Positions 22,761 to 36,499 of a stretch of DNA of 64,000 nucleotides are shown here, piece by piece. The notes beneath the pieces are model-generated. The model did no database searches. It was not told the origin of the DNA and saw nothing but the letters and a program-made list of their open reading frames with translations. The translations under genes and the position numbers were made by a program. Each line of letters begins with the position of its first letter. Position 1 is the first letter of the stretch. Source of the stretch: Prunella strophiata (Eukaryota > Chordata > Aves > Passeriformes > Prunellidae); NCBI GenBank assembly GCA_036583965.1, contig JAZBQD010000019.1:17916085-17980084 (forward strand), in the 5' to 3' direction.

Positions 22761-25700
22761 ACTATTGAATAAGATGTCCACTTTCTTTTGCATGCTTAGC
22801 CCAGACAAGTTTCCATTCCTCTGAAAAAGATTGTGTGTCTGGCAGGACCTCAACGGGTTGCCTGCTCACTTGGGACAGAGATCTGTTCATAACGTCAGAA
22901 CGTAGCTTTTGTACGATTTGGCTTTCTTGGAAAAATAGTTTGTGTGTACCCTGGAAAATTAATCTGCAGTTCTTCTTTGGAGAATCCTCCTCTTTCAAGC
23001 TGTTGATTTTCTTTTATGCTTGTTTTTCCTTACAGCAGTCATGTAAGCATACATATGAAGGCAGGAAACAGCCCAACAACCAGATCTGCACACTCTTCAC
23101 AGAGTATTCTAGAATAGTCCTAAATTCACCACAATATATACTTGATCATGGAAATAAGTCTCCTGGGTTTACCTGAGTATTTATTTGGCATAAATCCCCT
23201 ATCTCAGTGCAGATTGTCACCTGCCTGTGGCTCTGTGTGACAGTGTTCCATATCCCTCGTTGCAGCTCTCTGAGGGCTGTCACTGAGTTGCAGCAATTCC
23301 CACCTGGCACGTTCAGACCATCAACCTTGCAGTCTGTTCCCCTACAACTATGTGGAAATAAAAGCATTTACCTGAAAGATTAGAGGCCATGGTGCCTTCT
23401 AAATGCATTTAAACAGACTGGCTGAGCAGTTTTCTTTTGCTACCTACTTAGGAAATTCTTGTGTTGAAACAACTGAAGTAGCTTTCAGACAGCTGGTATG
23501 AGAGGAAAAAAAATTTAATAACTATTGAAATATGTTGTTTGCTTGTTTTGGTTTGTTTTGGATTTTTTAAAAGGATTTTCCATGAGGAATGGTTGGTTCT
23601 TTTCTGCCTTGTATCTGCTGCATGTTCTTTGGTCATATGGTTCTTCAAGTTATTTAAAATCATGTACAGTCTTGAAATATCATTGCAGCTTTCTAAATGA
23701 TGGAGAGTTATGTGTTTTGGCAGGGCTGCAGACTCCTTTGCTTTCTTCATGGCAATGCATTTAGCTCTGCTGTTGTCTGTATGGCAGCAGTAGTCATAGA
23801 TTGTCGTAGAACTAGGGCTCCAGTGGGAAAGATGATGCAAAAAAACTTCAGAGGAGATGATCCATATCTTAAAATGATAGTTTTTAATACCTTGTGATTT
23901 AGAATGCAATAAGGGAGCTAGCCTAAAATAAGAGGGCAAGTGTAGGAATATATAATGATATAAAGTTTCTATGAACACAGAATTAAACTTCCATAAAATT
24001 TATCAGCTTAGAATGAAAAGTCTCCCCTGCAGCATATCTAGAATAACTGCTGCAAAAACCTCTTCAGGAAGCTGCTATGCAGATGTACACTATACAACTA
24101 TTCTTTCTCTTTAGATCTATACAGAGTTTTATATTGCATCTATACTGTCATACAAGTCTATTTTTAGATGTGTCAAGGAAGAAACCTGTATAAATTGCAT
24201 GAGATGTTATTCTCACCTATAATGTAATATTTAGTAGCTGTGGTGACTCAAGATCTGCTTATATTTCTCTTTATATTGTGTCATTTTTTTGTTTATCTAC
24301 TGTTCCCATTCAAGTTTGCAGATGGAAGGCTTCTAGGTGAAAAACTGTCCTTTAATAGAGCTGACTGCTGAGGGATGGTCTTTTCTCATTACTTTATTTG
24401 AACTATTAGGGTAAGAATGTAGGGTAAAGAATGTAGACTGGAATAACTAATGAAATATATTGGAATTTTAAAGGGAAAAAAGCCCATGTAAATGTCATAA
24501 CTCTGTTGTCTAGATCATAAGAAATTCTTTATTGTCTAACTGATTTACCTACTGTGATACATATAAATGCTTACTCATACTAATTAATGAGAAACAGGAT
24601 GACTTTTTTTTTTTAATATTTCGGTGAAGATCAGAAACTGACTCAGGTTAGACATAAATAAATGATACAACTCTAGTAAATTTAGTGAAGCTATTCCTGC
24701 TTAAGCTGGATGGATCATCTATGTCTACCTAGCCCATGTCAGGCAGACATAAGAATGTTTTTGTGGCATTTTGTTTGGCCCATCCACTTTCTACACAGCT
24801 ACTACAACATGTTCAGGCTTACCTGGCAATGTGTTAATCCATGTACATGCTTGAATAAATGGGATCCTCTATGCTAAAGAGAGGTCTTCCAGCTTTGTCA
24901 AGATCAAGAAGAGAAATTCTCAAGGGTATCTTTAGAACTGCCTACAAAAGGAGACACAGATATACTATGATTTTCCAAAGCCCTTTGATACATTTTCAAT
25001 ATCTGCATGAACGTGAAAAACAATTTTACTAGAAATGGATTTAAATTCCTGCTCAGAAGAGTGTGGGGGTATTATTTATCTTTAAAAAGATACTGTAATG
25101 TTTATACATTTACTTCATAAAAGCCTGTGTGTTTATACAAACTGGAAAATGAAGGAAACAGGTTGAGAAAATAGCTGGCATGCAAAGTTTCATAAGTAAT
25201 AGCAATTTTGGTCACATTAACCACTTCTAATTATGTGTGAAAGAAAGCAATAGCCAAGAAAATGGCCTGAATCAAAATGGAGTGTGTGGAGTTTAACTAT
25301 TGCAATGAAATACTTTGAGTAATTTTTCTGTGGAATAATTTTATGAATACTTAGAAAAAAAATCTTTGGAAGAATTACTGTAAGAACTTTCTGTTCTATT
25401 CTTTAGGACTTCGTTTCATGTAAAAGTTATGTTCCAAGGAAAACATCTACTACACACTAAACTTTCATGGTTTTACTGACATCATAAAATTTCAGGAATA
25501 TCCAATTTGATATACACCCTTTTTTGCCCCCTCTGTCCATTAACATATTAATTGTATCAGAAAAGAAAGGAGCTTCAGTTTGATGGATGTTTCACAGGCC
25601 CAAGGGCCAGGATGCTCAGGGTCTATTTATAGCTTTGTCAGGGACACGTGTGACCTTGTGTACAGCAATTTGGGTGTCTCGGTAGGTTGCAGTCTGAATC

Positions 25701-28622
25701 ACCTTAATTCATAGTTGGTAGTAAAAATAGAGGCATTTAGAGTTAGTGCATTTGCCTGCATTTTTGATATATGCCTTTTGGCTCTGTGCTTATGATCAAT
25801 AGGAACAGAAATTACATCTATCCTTTGAATAATAAATATCAGAACTGCAGTTTACATTATATGGATGAGACCTGTATGCAGAATAATATTTATCCCTAAG
25901 ATGATGTCACAGAAGCCAGTAGGGCCCATGATTTTTATATTAAACATGAACATAAACATATCTGTAGTGGAGTCTAGCAATTCCTCATAAGACTAGGAGA
26001 AGTTGAATTTAGTCTGAGTAAGCAAATCAGTTATACAACATAGAAAGAAAGAAAATGACAATTAGGATGCAAAGTCTTATGTGTTATGATGGTTTATTTA
26101 ATAAAGAAAACATCATCATGTAAATCTCTTTTATAAGCTGTTTAATCTCTGTCTTAAAAGTTGCATGTATTTCTTCTTGCAGCACTCTTTAAAAGTTTGC
26201 TCAAAAATTTAGTTCCATAGAGGAATACAAAACCTTTATATTCCTGATCAGTGTATACACAGTTAATGTTGTGTATTAGTCTCAGGTGGAATTAGTCTCA
26301 TGCTCTTCTGTTCACTTTTCAGAACTTAACATTCCCATTCCCCCAGTTCAGGTTTTCCTTCATATGTTCCAGTAAGGTCTGTGCTAGAAACTTCAACCTG
26401 GTTGATATGAATTTTATTTTCTAAGACTTTTCATGCTTATTTAAAATTTCTATGTCTGATTCTTCCTGTGTCATATGCTTTTCATAAAGACAATCCTTCT
26501 TTGTCTTCCAAGGTGTGCCTCTGCACTTGGTGCTGCTAATACCAATTGTTTTCTAATTTGTACCACACAATCTGCAGTATTTGTAAGTACTCTTCAAATT
26601 ATAATATATATTGGCAGTACCTTTCAGTTTCTGTCATTCCCACATCCCATAATTTGCACAACTAGCTATTTTACAGAATGTACTATGATAGCATCAAAAG
26701 TTTTTCAGGATTGGTTTTCCAGGATCATCACTAATAACATCAATCCTTGTAGTTTACCTATGAAGAAAATATGTTTTTTCTCCCTTTTAGCTAAGTGCAT
26801 AAAAAAACCCCTCAGGTTCTATTTGATTAATAAACCTATGGGGTTTTATTGCATTTACTGATTACCTCTGCAAGTCCTTTGTTTTTGCTTTCTTTGAAAC
26901 ATATCCTTGAAGAATACTGAGCTCAAACCAACAGGCCTCTCCCTACCTGGATAATTTTCCTCCTTTCTAAACTATACTGTGTTCAGAGTTTTCTAGCTAT
27001 TTAGTATCCCCCTGAGCTTAGTTGCTTTGTTTGAGCAAGCCATATTTCTCTCCCATGTTTTCTCTTTTCAGTGTGTTCAGAACTATGGAAGGATTTCTGG
27101 AGAATCTTCATTGTGTTATGAAACTTCATAATCTTGCTATGTCTGATAGAGAAGGACATAGCCCTTCATCTGTGAAGGGCTAAGACACCTGACAATCATA
27201 AGGCAAGAAACTCTTCAGTAAGTATCCAGTGCATTATACATTAATTACCTTGGATTAGAGAATATTAGGAGGTTCTTTCTACCTCAAGTGCAAGTTATGG
27301 GAAAATAATTTCTGTTCACTTTACTGCAGATGTAGTAATTTCATTCTAAACAATGTCTTCTAATCACATCTCATAAGAAAAGGGGTTTAAGAGATAGCAA
27401 TTTAAGACACAAGTTGCTTGACTGATTAAAGCTTAATGCAAGTTTTAAGTAGACCTAGTTATTCTTGGTCTTAGTGACATTAGCAATTTTTGAGGTGGAA
27501 TAAAATGTCTGAGAAGGAAGATAACATATAAAACAAAGCACTCATTATCAAAATAAAATGGAATTGAATGGAAGGTTCCTTAGTAAGACTTTAGAGCCTA
27601 TAAATATGTTTGATTTAAAATTAAACTAAAGTTAATTTTTTTTGGGGGGGGGAGTGGGCAATACTGATAATTTTCATTTGAAGATTGACTGGCCATTTCT
27701 GTTGAATTCCAGAAGATTTTGAGAAATACATTACTGGTAACTAACTCATGTTTTCTGTGTTATGACTGCTGCAGTGTTACTGATTTGGAAACTCATTTGT
27801 CATATAGTAAAATGTATATCTATATTGGTTTACTGTTGTCAGTTCCCATGGCAGCCTCTCTAGCTCTAAAGATGGTATCAGCTGGCAGACTGTTCTGTAT
27901 CCAATGGTTGCAACAGCTGGATTTCTTCCTACCACTATGTGTTTGTTTTAATTACATCATCCCTAAGCCAAAACTGAAATATTACTCATTTTGGAAAACT
28001 TCATGACAAAGAACTACAATCTTAGAGAATATTCATGCACAAAATACTAGTTCCCCGTATCTCAAAATCTGTTAGTTTGTGTTCATTGCATAAACAAAGA
28101 AAAAACCCACTTGCTTAAATATCCATCCCAAGTCAGTGAAGCAGAATGAGGTTCTATATGCCATAAATATGCTACAACTCTGAAGATGAAAAAAAAATGT
28201 TTAAAAGACAAATACTAAATATGACCCCATTTGTTTTAGAGCTTGTCACAACTTAAGTGATTACTACTTTCAGTGTTTCTGACAATTTCCTACAAGAAAT
28301 GGGCAAACAATAGGTTTCCAGCATTTCTGTAGTTTACCTTGAATGAATGTCTTTACCCAGTTATGAGAGAAGCAATATTATGTTTAAAAGCACTGAGCAT
28401 AGTGAAAAAAAAAAGTTTGCTTTCTAATTAGATAAAGTTGAAATAGGTATTTAATGAGCATACCTGTGTTTAATTCAGTTTTGACCACTGCTTCTCAAGA
28501 CAGTGGAATGAAGATTAAAAAGACAAAGAACATTATGGGTGTCAGAAAAAGGATGTTGAGGCATGAGGTTAAATTGACTGGTATAAATTTCTGTTCTTAA
28601 ACAAAATGAAAAATTAAAGAGC

Positions 28623-28641
28623 CTTTTTTTTTTTTTTTTTG
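28623..28641. repeat. Poly-T run
   Basis: About 19 uninterrupted T. No retroposon body was recognised next to it. Confidence 0.95.
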
Positions 28642-31600
28642 ACTGTTAAAATCAAGAATGAGATATTTATTATAATTAAAAGATGATGCTATACTGCCAG
28701 AAAGTGATATGAAATTGCCAGCATGTATAATTTATAGAGGTTTGTGGTAATTGAGGGAGAGAGTGGTTTTATGCAAAGATTTGGTATTGAATAAATTTCT
28801 GGAATAATAGGTATAATGTTATCAAGAAAAATGATAATTACAGTTGTGTGTATGTCTTGGTTCTTATACTATTTCTTTAACAATAGTGTTTTTCAGTATA
28901 CCAGTCTCGGTTTTTAGGTCACAAAATTACCCCTTTTTTCTGATTAAGTGGTTGCAATTTGTAAAACCTCATTTTTCCTTTTTACTCTATTGAGAATTCT
29001 CATGAAACGAGATGAGGTGCTAGACCATTGCATATAGCAATTAAATAATCTGTAAATGGCTATAATAATATTTATTCTAAAGGCTTTTCATGATTTACTT
29101 TAGGTAGTGGACTATTTTTAGATACTGAACTGGAAGATGCTAAAGAAAATGATGTTAGTTGCATTATTTTTCTACTTGAAATAACACGTACAGGGCACTG
29201 GCAATGGCAAATTATTGATCTGTCTAGCAAGGACCTGTAATAGCAAAGTTCCATGCCTCTTTATGTATTTATCAGCAATCTAATGCTAGTTGTGTCCAAT
29301 TTATGCAAACAGTTTTACAACCACAGCTGCTCTGAGTTCCAATTGGCATTCAGAAAACTTGTGCCATAAATGTACACCTGTGCACTGCTTCTGAACTCGT
29401 TGACAATGGAGTCCACCATTACAACTTTGTGTATATAGAGAATTATGATGGTGACAGAGCCTTCATTCCATCACTTTTCTTTACTTCAAAATGCTGGCCA
29501 ATACAGTGCTGTGCTAAATTCTTCTTTAATTCCATTAACATGCTTACAGTACTGATGTATTAGCTGATGTGTGCTTAAGAGATCTGCAAGATATTTAGAT
29601 GCCTACCTGACTGCCACTGACTCAGAGATGCTTGCCTAAATACCTTTGGGAACTTGTGAAACTATTTCTTTGAGATAATAAAAAAAGAAGGGTAAAAAAT
29701 ACCCAGAGTGCCTTCAGACTGCTCATCAGAGTTGTACATGCCTTTTGTAATACAAGCAATTTTGATCCGATTGTTCAATAATGTTAAGTCTTTGGGATCT
29801 AGGTATTGCCTACCTCACATTATTTTATATAATAAAAAGGCAGATTAGAATTATTAAGTGGGATCTTTATAGGCAAATAGAATGTAAAGATGTGAAAAAT
29901 ACATAGTGGTTTCTATTGTTCCTTTTAAACAGAAGATCTCAAGGCTTTTCTATGCATTACATCCAGAAGTAACTGAAGCTGGTTTACAGCTGTAAGGGTG
30001 CATTCCTGAATTACTCCATAAAAGGCTTGAAGGAAGTGTTCATTCAAAATGTAAATGTATAAAGGAGGTTGCCTGCAGACAACCTGCAAATGTTAGCTTA
30101 TGAAATCAATATACATTACATTTTTCTATTCTTCAACATGAAGACATATTATCTTCAAAGATATATTATAGTTCCCAAATCACATAAACTCTTCTTAGCC
30201 TTTTATTACCAGAATACAAATGGTCCAGAACATTATTATGATTATATACAGTGACATATTTCTTTAGATGGGTAGCTGAATGAAATGCATGTCACCTCTT
30301 GGTCTGTAGGCTGTTGCAGATCTGCTAACTGTGAGAAGTCACTGCCTATGGGTTGATTCACAGGGAGGTTCTCACTTTGCTGAGAATATGCCATGTGTGA
30401 ATAACACTGCATTCTCTTGCCATGTTGCATCTAAACTGTTGTAATTCCACTACATCTTCTCCCACAAAATACTATGAAACAGTTAACAAAATGGGGAGTG
30501 GTAGTTGTTCTAGAAGGTGACATTATGTGTTAGGATGAATCTAATCTTTTCAGTGCTCTCTTTTTTGCACATCCACTAGTTTCTCCTCATGGATTTGTAT
30601 TGGGGGTTTTCTGGTTGGTTGCTTGTTTTTGGGATTTTATTTGTGACTCTAGATGCATGCACAATCTGTGTAGAAACTCAAATTGGGATGCACCTACTGT
30701 TAGGCTATGCATCTTCAGAAATGCAGAAATAGCTTTTTCCTTGTGAGTATATTAAGACAGTCATGAACTGTTTTCATGATTGTTATACTGCTTGACACAC
30801 TGTTCCTACTATTAATATTGATGATTTCTAACTTACACTCAGAACACAGCCCTCACTCTTCCTACAACAGAATAATAATTTATTGATTTGATTTTGCTTG
30901 AAATATCATCCTGTTTCAAAGTAATTTTCCCCTGAGAGCTCCTGCACTGAAGGCGGCAATGGTGTGCAGATAAGGGGACACAGGCAAATCCCAGTGTTAA
31001 CCTTCCAAACAATGGCTAAACTAGTGATTGCAAAAGTTCTGCATCTGGCTGAAAAAAATGCATGTCCTGGTCTACAAGGATTGAGGAAAAACAGTGGGAC
31101 AGTGCTGGGAGTGAAACTCAATAGAAAGCCTCATCTCATTCCTTATTCCACAGCTCCAATCTCAATTCCATTGCTTTCACATTTTGGGAACTGCTTCTTA
31201 CTACTCGAGCCATGTGAGAAATATGTTACTGAATTTAGAAAGTAGTAAAGCTCTTCTGAGTACTGTAAAAGTGATGATGATTAATGCAAGAGTTGTAGTC
31301 AGCCCTTCAAATGCTCAGTATAGCTTCTTTCTTCCCTTGCTGTTCAGAGTAGAAAAGAAATAGGCATGACTGAAAACTATAGGAGGACTGGTCACAGTGA
31401 GTGGTGTTTGTGCAGACTGTTCCTCCCTACTTCAACTGTTCTACAGCTGCATTAATCCCTACATTTAATAGGTTGCTGATATGATATATTGCATTACAAA
31501 ACACTGAAAGGAACAGCTGCTGTTAGTGGAATACTTGATTCTGAAAAATGTGGAAGTTTTCAGTCAAAATGGGTGGTAAGAAAATGCTTCTGAGACCAGC

Positions 31601-32868
31601 ATTAATGTCTTTAGTGTGTATGGCCCCTGATCCTGCCGCACTGGGTGATGAGGCCACTCTCAGGTCTGTGGGAGGTAAGGTCAGAGTGCAGGATAATCCT
31701 TCTTCCATGTAGCTGCATTCCTTCTGCTGGTCCTGCTGAGTAACAAGCAAATATGCAGCAACACAGAAAATAATCTGAACTCTTGCCCAAGATCTCTGTG
31801 TCTTCTAAGTGCAAAGCTTTGTAGGTTTATTTCTTGTACATGAAGGCTTTAAACGAAGGAACATTAGTGCAACAAGCATACACATAAAACTGTGGGGGGT
31901 TTGGGTCTATTTTCATTTCCTTTCTACTCAAGCAGTGCAATTTTGCACCTTGCATATGAAGGTATGGTTTAATATATTTCTTTCACTCATTTATCTCTCA
32001 TTCTGTATTCGAGGTAGGGAGTCTGTCCCACTTACTTATCCTTACCCTTCTCATGTCAAAGCCATCTATTTTTCGATCTTTCATTTGTGTTTCAAGTGTT
32101 GGGGTTTTCCTGTTCCCTTCTGACCTCACCACTAACATGGTTGGCCATGCTTCTGTCACTATGCTCCTGATATTGATCATCCTTCATCTGCTGCCTCTCA
32201 TTTTCCCTTTCTGGATATTTTGTGTGCAACACTTACTGCATTGCCTTGGCAGGCGGGACTCACACGGGGCACGGAGCTCATGCCCAGCGGGGCTCACAGC
32301 CCTGTTTCCCCTCCCCAGCCAGCCCCGGGCACTCCCGGCGCCATGGCACCCGTGGGTAGCAGATGGCCGGGGTGGCAGAGGATGTCCCTATCCATGGTCC
32401 TGAAAGCTGGCTAGGCTGGCTCCTGCCACCTGCCTCCGCCCTTCCTTTCGTGGCTTTGCTAGGGGTGTTAATGGCAAAGAAACTGAGGTATCTTCGAAAG
32501 CTAACTCCCAAATTTCCTGTTTAATATGGAGGGAAGTTATCAACTGGATAAGATAGAGTTTCATGTATCTATCAAGTAAGAAATCTTTGAAAAATGACAA
32601 GAGGGAAGAGAGTAGTACTGCTTAAAATGAACTTGGTGGCTTGTTTTTATTAATCAGGCTTGCTATTTTTGTCAGATATCAGCCTTTGATCTTATGAGCA
32701 TTCTTCAGGGACATCATGGAAAAACTGAGAGCCAGATTGTAATTCTCTCGTGAGTATGATGCAGGAGTAATTGAACTGAAGTCAAATTAAACTAATGTGA
32801 AACAGATGTAAGTGGGTTCAGACAGACTCAGTACTCTACAGCTTTAGTTAACATTTTCTTACAAGGCA

Positions 32869-32891
32869 AAAAAAAAAAAAAAAAAAAAAAA
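32869..32891. repeat. Poly-A run
   Basis: About 23 uninterrupted A. It could be the tail of an old retroposed copy, but I recognise no source gene upstream. Confidence 0.95.
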
Positions 32892-34151
32892 GAAAAATCT
32901 ACAATATACAAATACACTAATAATATGCATGTACTTTTTCAAACAGAGCAAAAAAGTGAGGGAACTACTACACTATAGTCCCTGCTGGCCATACAAAGGG
33001 ACTGATATAAAAGGTGTCTGAAAGCAGGGGTCTGGCTAATGAGGAATGGGCACTAAAAAAGAGCCAAGAATGGTGAAGATCATTACAAACTGTGAACCAG
33101 GCACCCCCTGTCCTCTTCTGGCACTTAGATGATTGATGTGTTAGGATGTGAGAAGCAGGATCACAGTGTATTCTGTTTAGTGTCACTGGTCATAGGAACT
33201 GCAGACAGGCTGTGGTACCATCCCAGCACAGTTTATTGCTGATGTGTACTTTCCTCAGGCAGATTCACTGTTTTCACTGAAACCATTTCTGCCAATCAGT
33301 AAATTTTCTGTTCTAAGGATTAATCCATGGAATGAGGAAAACATGGCACTTCATGATATAACTTAAAAAGTGATAAGAAACTTCATGCAATAAAAGACAA
33401 TAAAAATAACAGGTTGCCTTTCCTTGCATAGTCCTGATTCTTAATTAACTGATCCCTAATGACACTAAACTTTCTGAAAACTACTTGAACAAGAAGTTTT
33501 CAGGTTATCCTAAAGAGGACACTTTAAATGTTCTCCTTGACAGAAAGCTTCCTAGAGAATAAAGAAATTATAAAAGGATTCTGCACTGGATCATGTCCAA
33601 ATTAATACTACCGCAGAATGGATCAATAGAATTGAAAGAACAGGATGCAATTCACTTGAGTTGCTCTCTTGGTCTCAGTGTAAATAACAGCACTACTGTG
33701 CTAATAAACTGAATGAAGAATAATGAATAATCTTCACAATTAGAAACACCAGATTTCAAACAACTATATAGGTAATCATAAACTGAATAGTTATATACAA
33801 AAAAAAAAAAAATTAGTACATTGTTAAGTGATGACACAAGGACTGTCTAGACTTCCATCTAGCCCTGTCTCATTTCTTCTGAGCATCTAAGAAACAGAAT
33901 AAACAAGTTACAGATGATTTCTATCTACTGTCAAGGATCAAGTTATTTTTCCATTCCTGCTCACTAGATTTAAGTAGATATAAGAGGTATTTATTAATCT
34001 GTTTTTCTATGGCTTTCTTTGAATTTCATCAGATTTCACTTCTAAATCATTCACACCATATTACTAATGAACAGTAAAAGGGCACTTAGCATTTTTTTTT
34101 TTTTTTTAATGAGATGGATTGTAATAGAAGGCCTTTTATCTTTTGTGTTGT

Positions 34152-34200
34152 GACTGTCACAGGCCCTGTGACAGTCCTTACAGTGTCCTGTAAGACACTG
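34152..34200. repeat. Clustered palindromes
   Basis: GACTGTCACAGG (34152-34163) and CCTGTGACAGTC (34165-34176) form a perfect 12-bp inverted repeat around one base. Immediately after, CTTACAG/CTGTAAG (34177-34183 with 34188-34194) and CAGTGTC/GACACTG (34181-34187 with 34194-34200) form two interleaved 7-bp inverted repeats. Confidence 0.93.
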
Positions 34201-36499
34201 ATTTTCAACTAACTTCAGCTCTGAGGACTTTAAGTCTGAACAATAAACCCTGAATGAGAAATATGAATTTAGGAAGACCAGTCTAATCCTGAAAATTCTT
34301 GTCCAGGTATTAAAATAGGTTTCTTTTTCTTAGTGATCTTTCATTTAAACATTAAATACTACTGAATCCACTTAGCTTATAAAAGTTGACAGAGTAACAG
34401 ATTGAAACACTATAGCTTCAAGGCACCAGTTCTCCCTGTCATAAGAATATGACAGTCACTGAGGGGTGAAAGGCCTTTTATTTGCATAAGATAATAGTTA
34501 CGTTTCTATGCAGCAGCTGTGCTGTCAGTGAAAGATGCCAAATTTATCTCTGGAGTAACCCCATTGATTTTAAATGAGTTACTTTGGGAATAAATTGGCC
34601 CACTCAATAAAATTGAAGGTTTGAGGCATTGAAATAATTGAGCAAGTTTTCCACGATCATAACATGGTTAAAAAAAATTGCAAAACAATTACACGATGTC
34701 ATGAATTTATGTTGACATTACCTGATAGACCACAACTGATTTGCCACAAGGTTTTTCAGTCATATAGATAGAGCAAGTATGTAGAGCTTACAGACATTTT
34801 TTGGGAATATGGGAACATTAAGGGGATACAAGAAACATCAATATGGTATTGTGTCATTATTATCTATTTAGTTTTACATTAAGTCAAACAATTGTGAGAT
34901 GTCTCCATCACGTCATTTTCATGACAATTCCTCTTCTTTAGCCAGTACCAATCAGGATGTGTTTCTGGTAATAAACCTGAAGAATTCACCTCCAGACTAT
35001 AGACTTCTTGCATATAGTCTTAGCAGGAATTTAATGCTGTCAGCTTCTCAGTGGACTGTTTCAGTTTGGTTATCTAAGGTGAATTCTCAGGGGACAGGTG
35101 TCTGTGGCAGAATACACACTTCATCAGTTAACTGCTAATAGTTATGGTGGAGGGACAGGGTGGTGCTTGGGTTAGGGTGACACAGTTGAGTAATATTTGT
35201 CTTTATATTAGGTTTTCCCTGGTAATGTACAAGGAAAATGCCAGTAAGCTGGAAACTTTTACATGCTAAGGAAAAGTTATTTACACACATATATATATTA
35301 TACATGTGTGGGTATAAATGCATTAATTGTTCTTTATTGATACATTTTTGATAACTGGTCTTTTTGGGGGTTCAAAAAACTTCTGAAGCCTTTTAGGTTA
35401 CAGTAACCATAATTCAAGTGATTACACAGCACATTTAGCAAAGCCTGCCCTTGCTTTTGTTCCCACTCAGTTTGCAGAAGTAATGTCAACAGAAATCCCA
35501 AAGTGTGTTCAGAATGCATCATGGTTTGCTCGCAAAGGAAATACCTTCTGCTACTGATGTCATCATTGCAATCATCTCAAATTCAAGTCTGACTGAGCAG
35601 GCTCATTATCATTCTCACCATGTCCTCCCTTAGAGCAGCCTCTCCCTCCTCCTCCTGTAGAGCACAAAACAAGAGCCACAGGGGTGCTCAGGGGAAGGAG
35701 AGACTAGCACCTCCCCGAGAAAACTTGCTGCATTACTTCCATCTAGTTTCTTCAACCTACATGCTGCTTTACAGGACCTTGCACACCACCACTAAATGAA
35801 AGTGTGGATTCCCAGTACTGATTTCCTCTTCCTGTTTAGGGTTGAACAAAGACTGGGAAAAAGCATGGATTTAGTTTCACAACGTGAATGTGAAAAGAGT
35901 GTGCCAATCTTCATAGTAAGAGTTTCCTGAGGAGAGTCACACTTTCTGGACTGCTTTGGGTTTGTATTTCTTTTTTCTTCACCAGGGCAGATTTCTCTTT
36001 TTTGGTCTTATGAGGTTAGCTCAGAGCTCACCTCGAGCAACAGATATAAAAGAAAAACAGAAAAAGTGCAGTTGAGAAAAAAAAAGTACAGGGAAAAAAG
36101 CAGGGCACAAACTTATCACAGGCACCAGGTTTCAATCCCAACCTACATTTCCTGAAAATTCAGAAGGTCTATGGACCTCTGGACTGATTCTGGTATGGAT
36201 CTCTGACCATGACATTTGAGAATTTGCGGATCTGTCCACTAAACCATCCCCCATAGATGATCCCCTTCACACAAAGAGTTGATTTCCACTGTGGAAGAGA
36301 ATGGGCAGGACAGGGTTAACCTCACACGGTTTTCCTTCAGGCCCCCAGAGGGGCTGGGGTTTTGTTTTCCTGGCTAAGGGAGGGGAGCTGGGGCATGTAT
36401 TGTAACTGGAACTGGAGACCTTTCTGGTGTTTTGGGTTTGAGGGAAAGCCTGTAGAATGAGGAAGAGGAGGGAGAATGCAGATCTGGGAAGAAGCAAGT

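Larger units (their letters stand above)
20145..36300. other. Intergenic region between SPATA7 and KCNK10
   Basis: About 16 kb of AT-rich DNA separates the two divergent promoters. I see no exon chain, tRNA or recognised mobile element. It holds simple repeats (TTTTG near 21345, AAAAC near 21672, AAAC near 22727, T run near 28623, G run near 27644, A run near 32869) and a cluster of palindromes at 34152-34200. A 176-codon minus-strand frame at 23448-23978 begins at a GTG and matches nothing I know. A somewhat GC-richer patch lies at 32245-32460. Enhancers for either gene could be here but cannot be told from sequence alone. Confidence 0.7.

Noticed and set aside
26475..26861. 128-codon plus-strand frame in the intergenic region
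   Set aside because: No motif or homology recognised and the composition matches the surrounding AT-rich DNA; most likely a chance frame.
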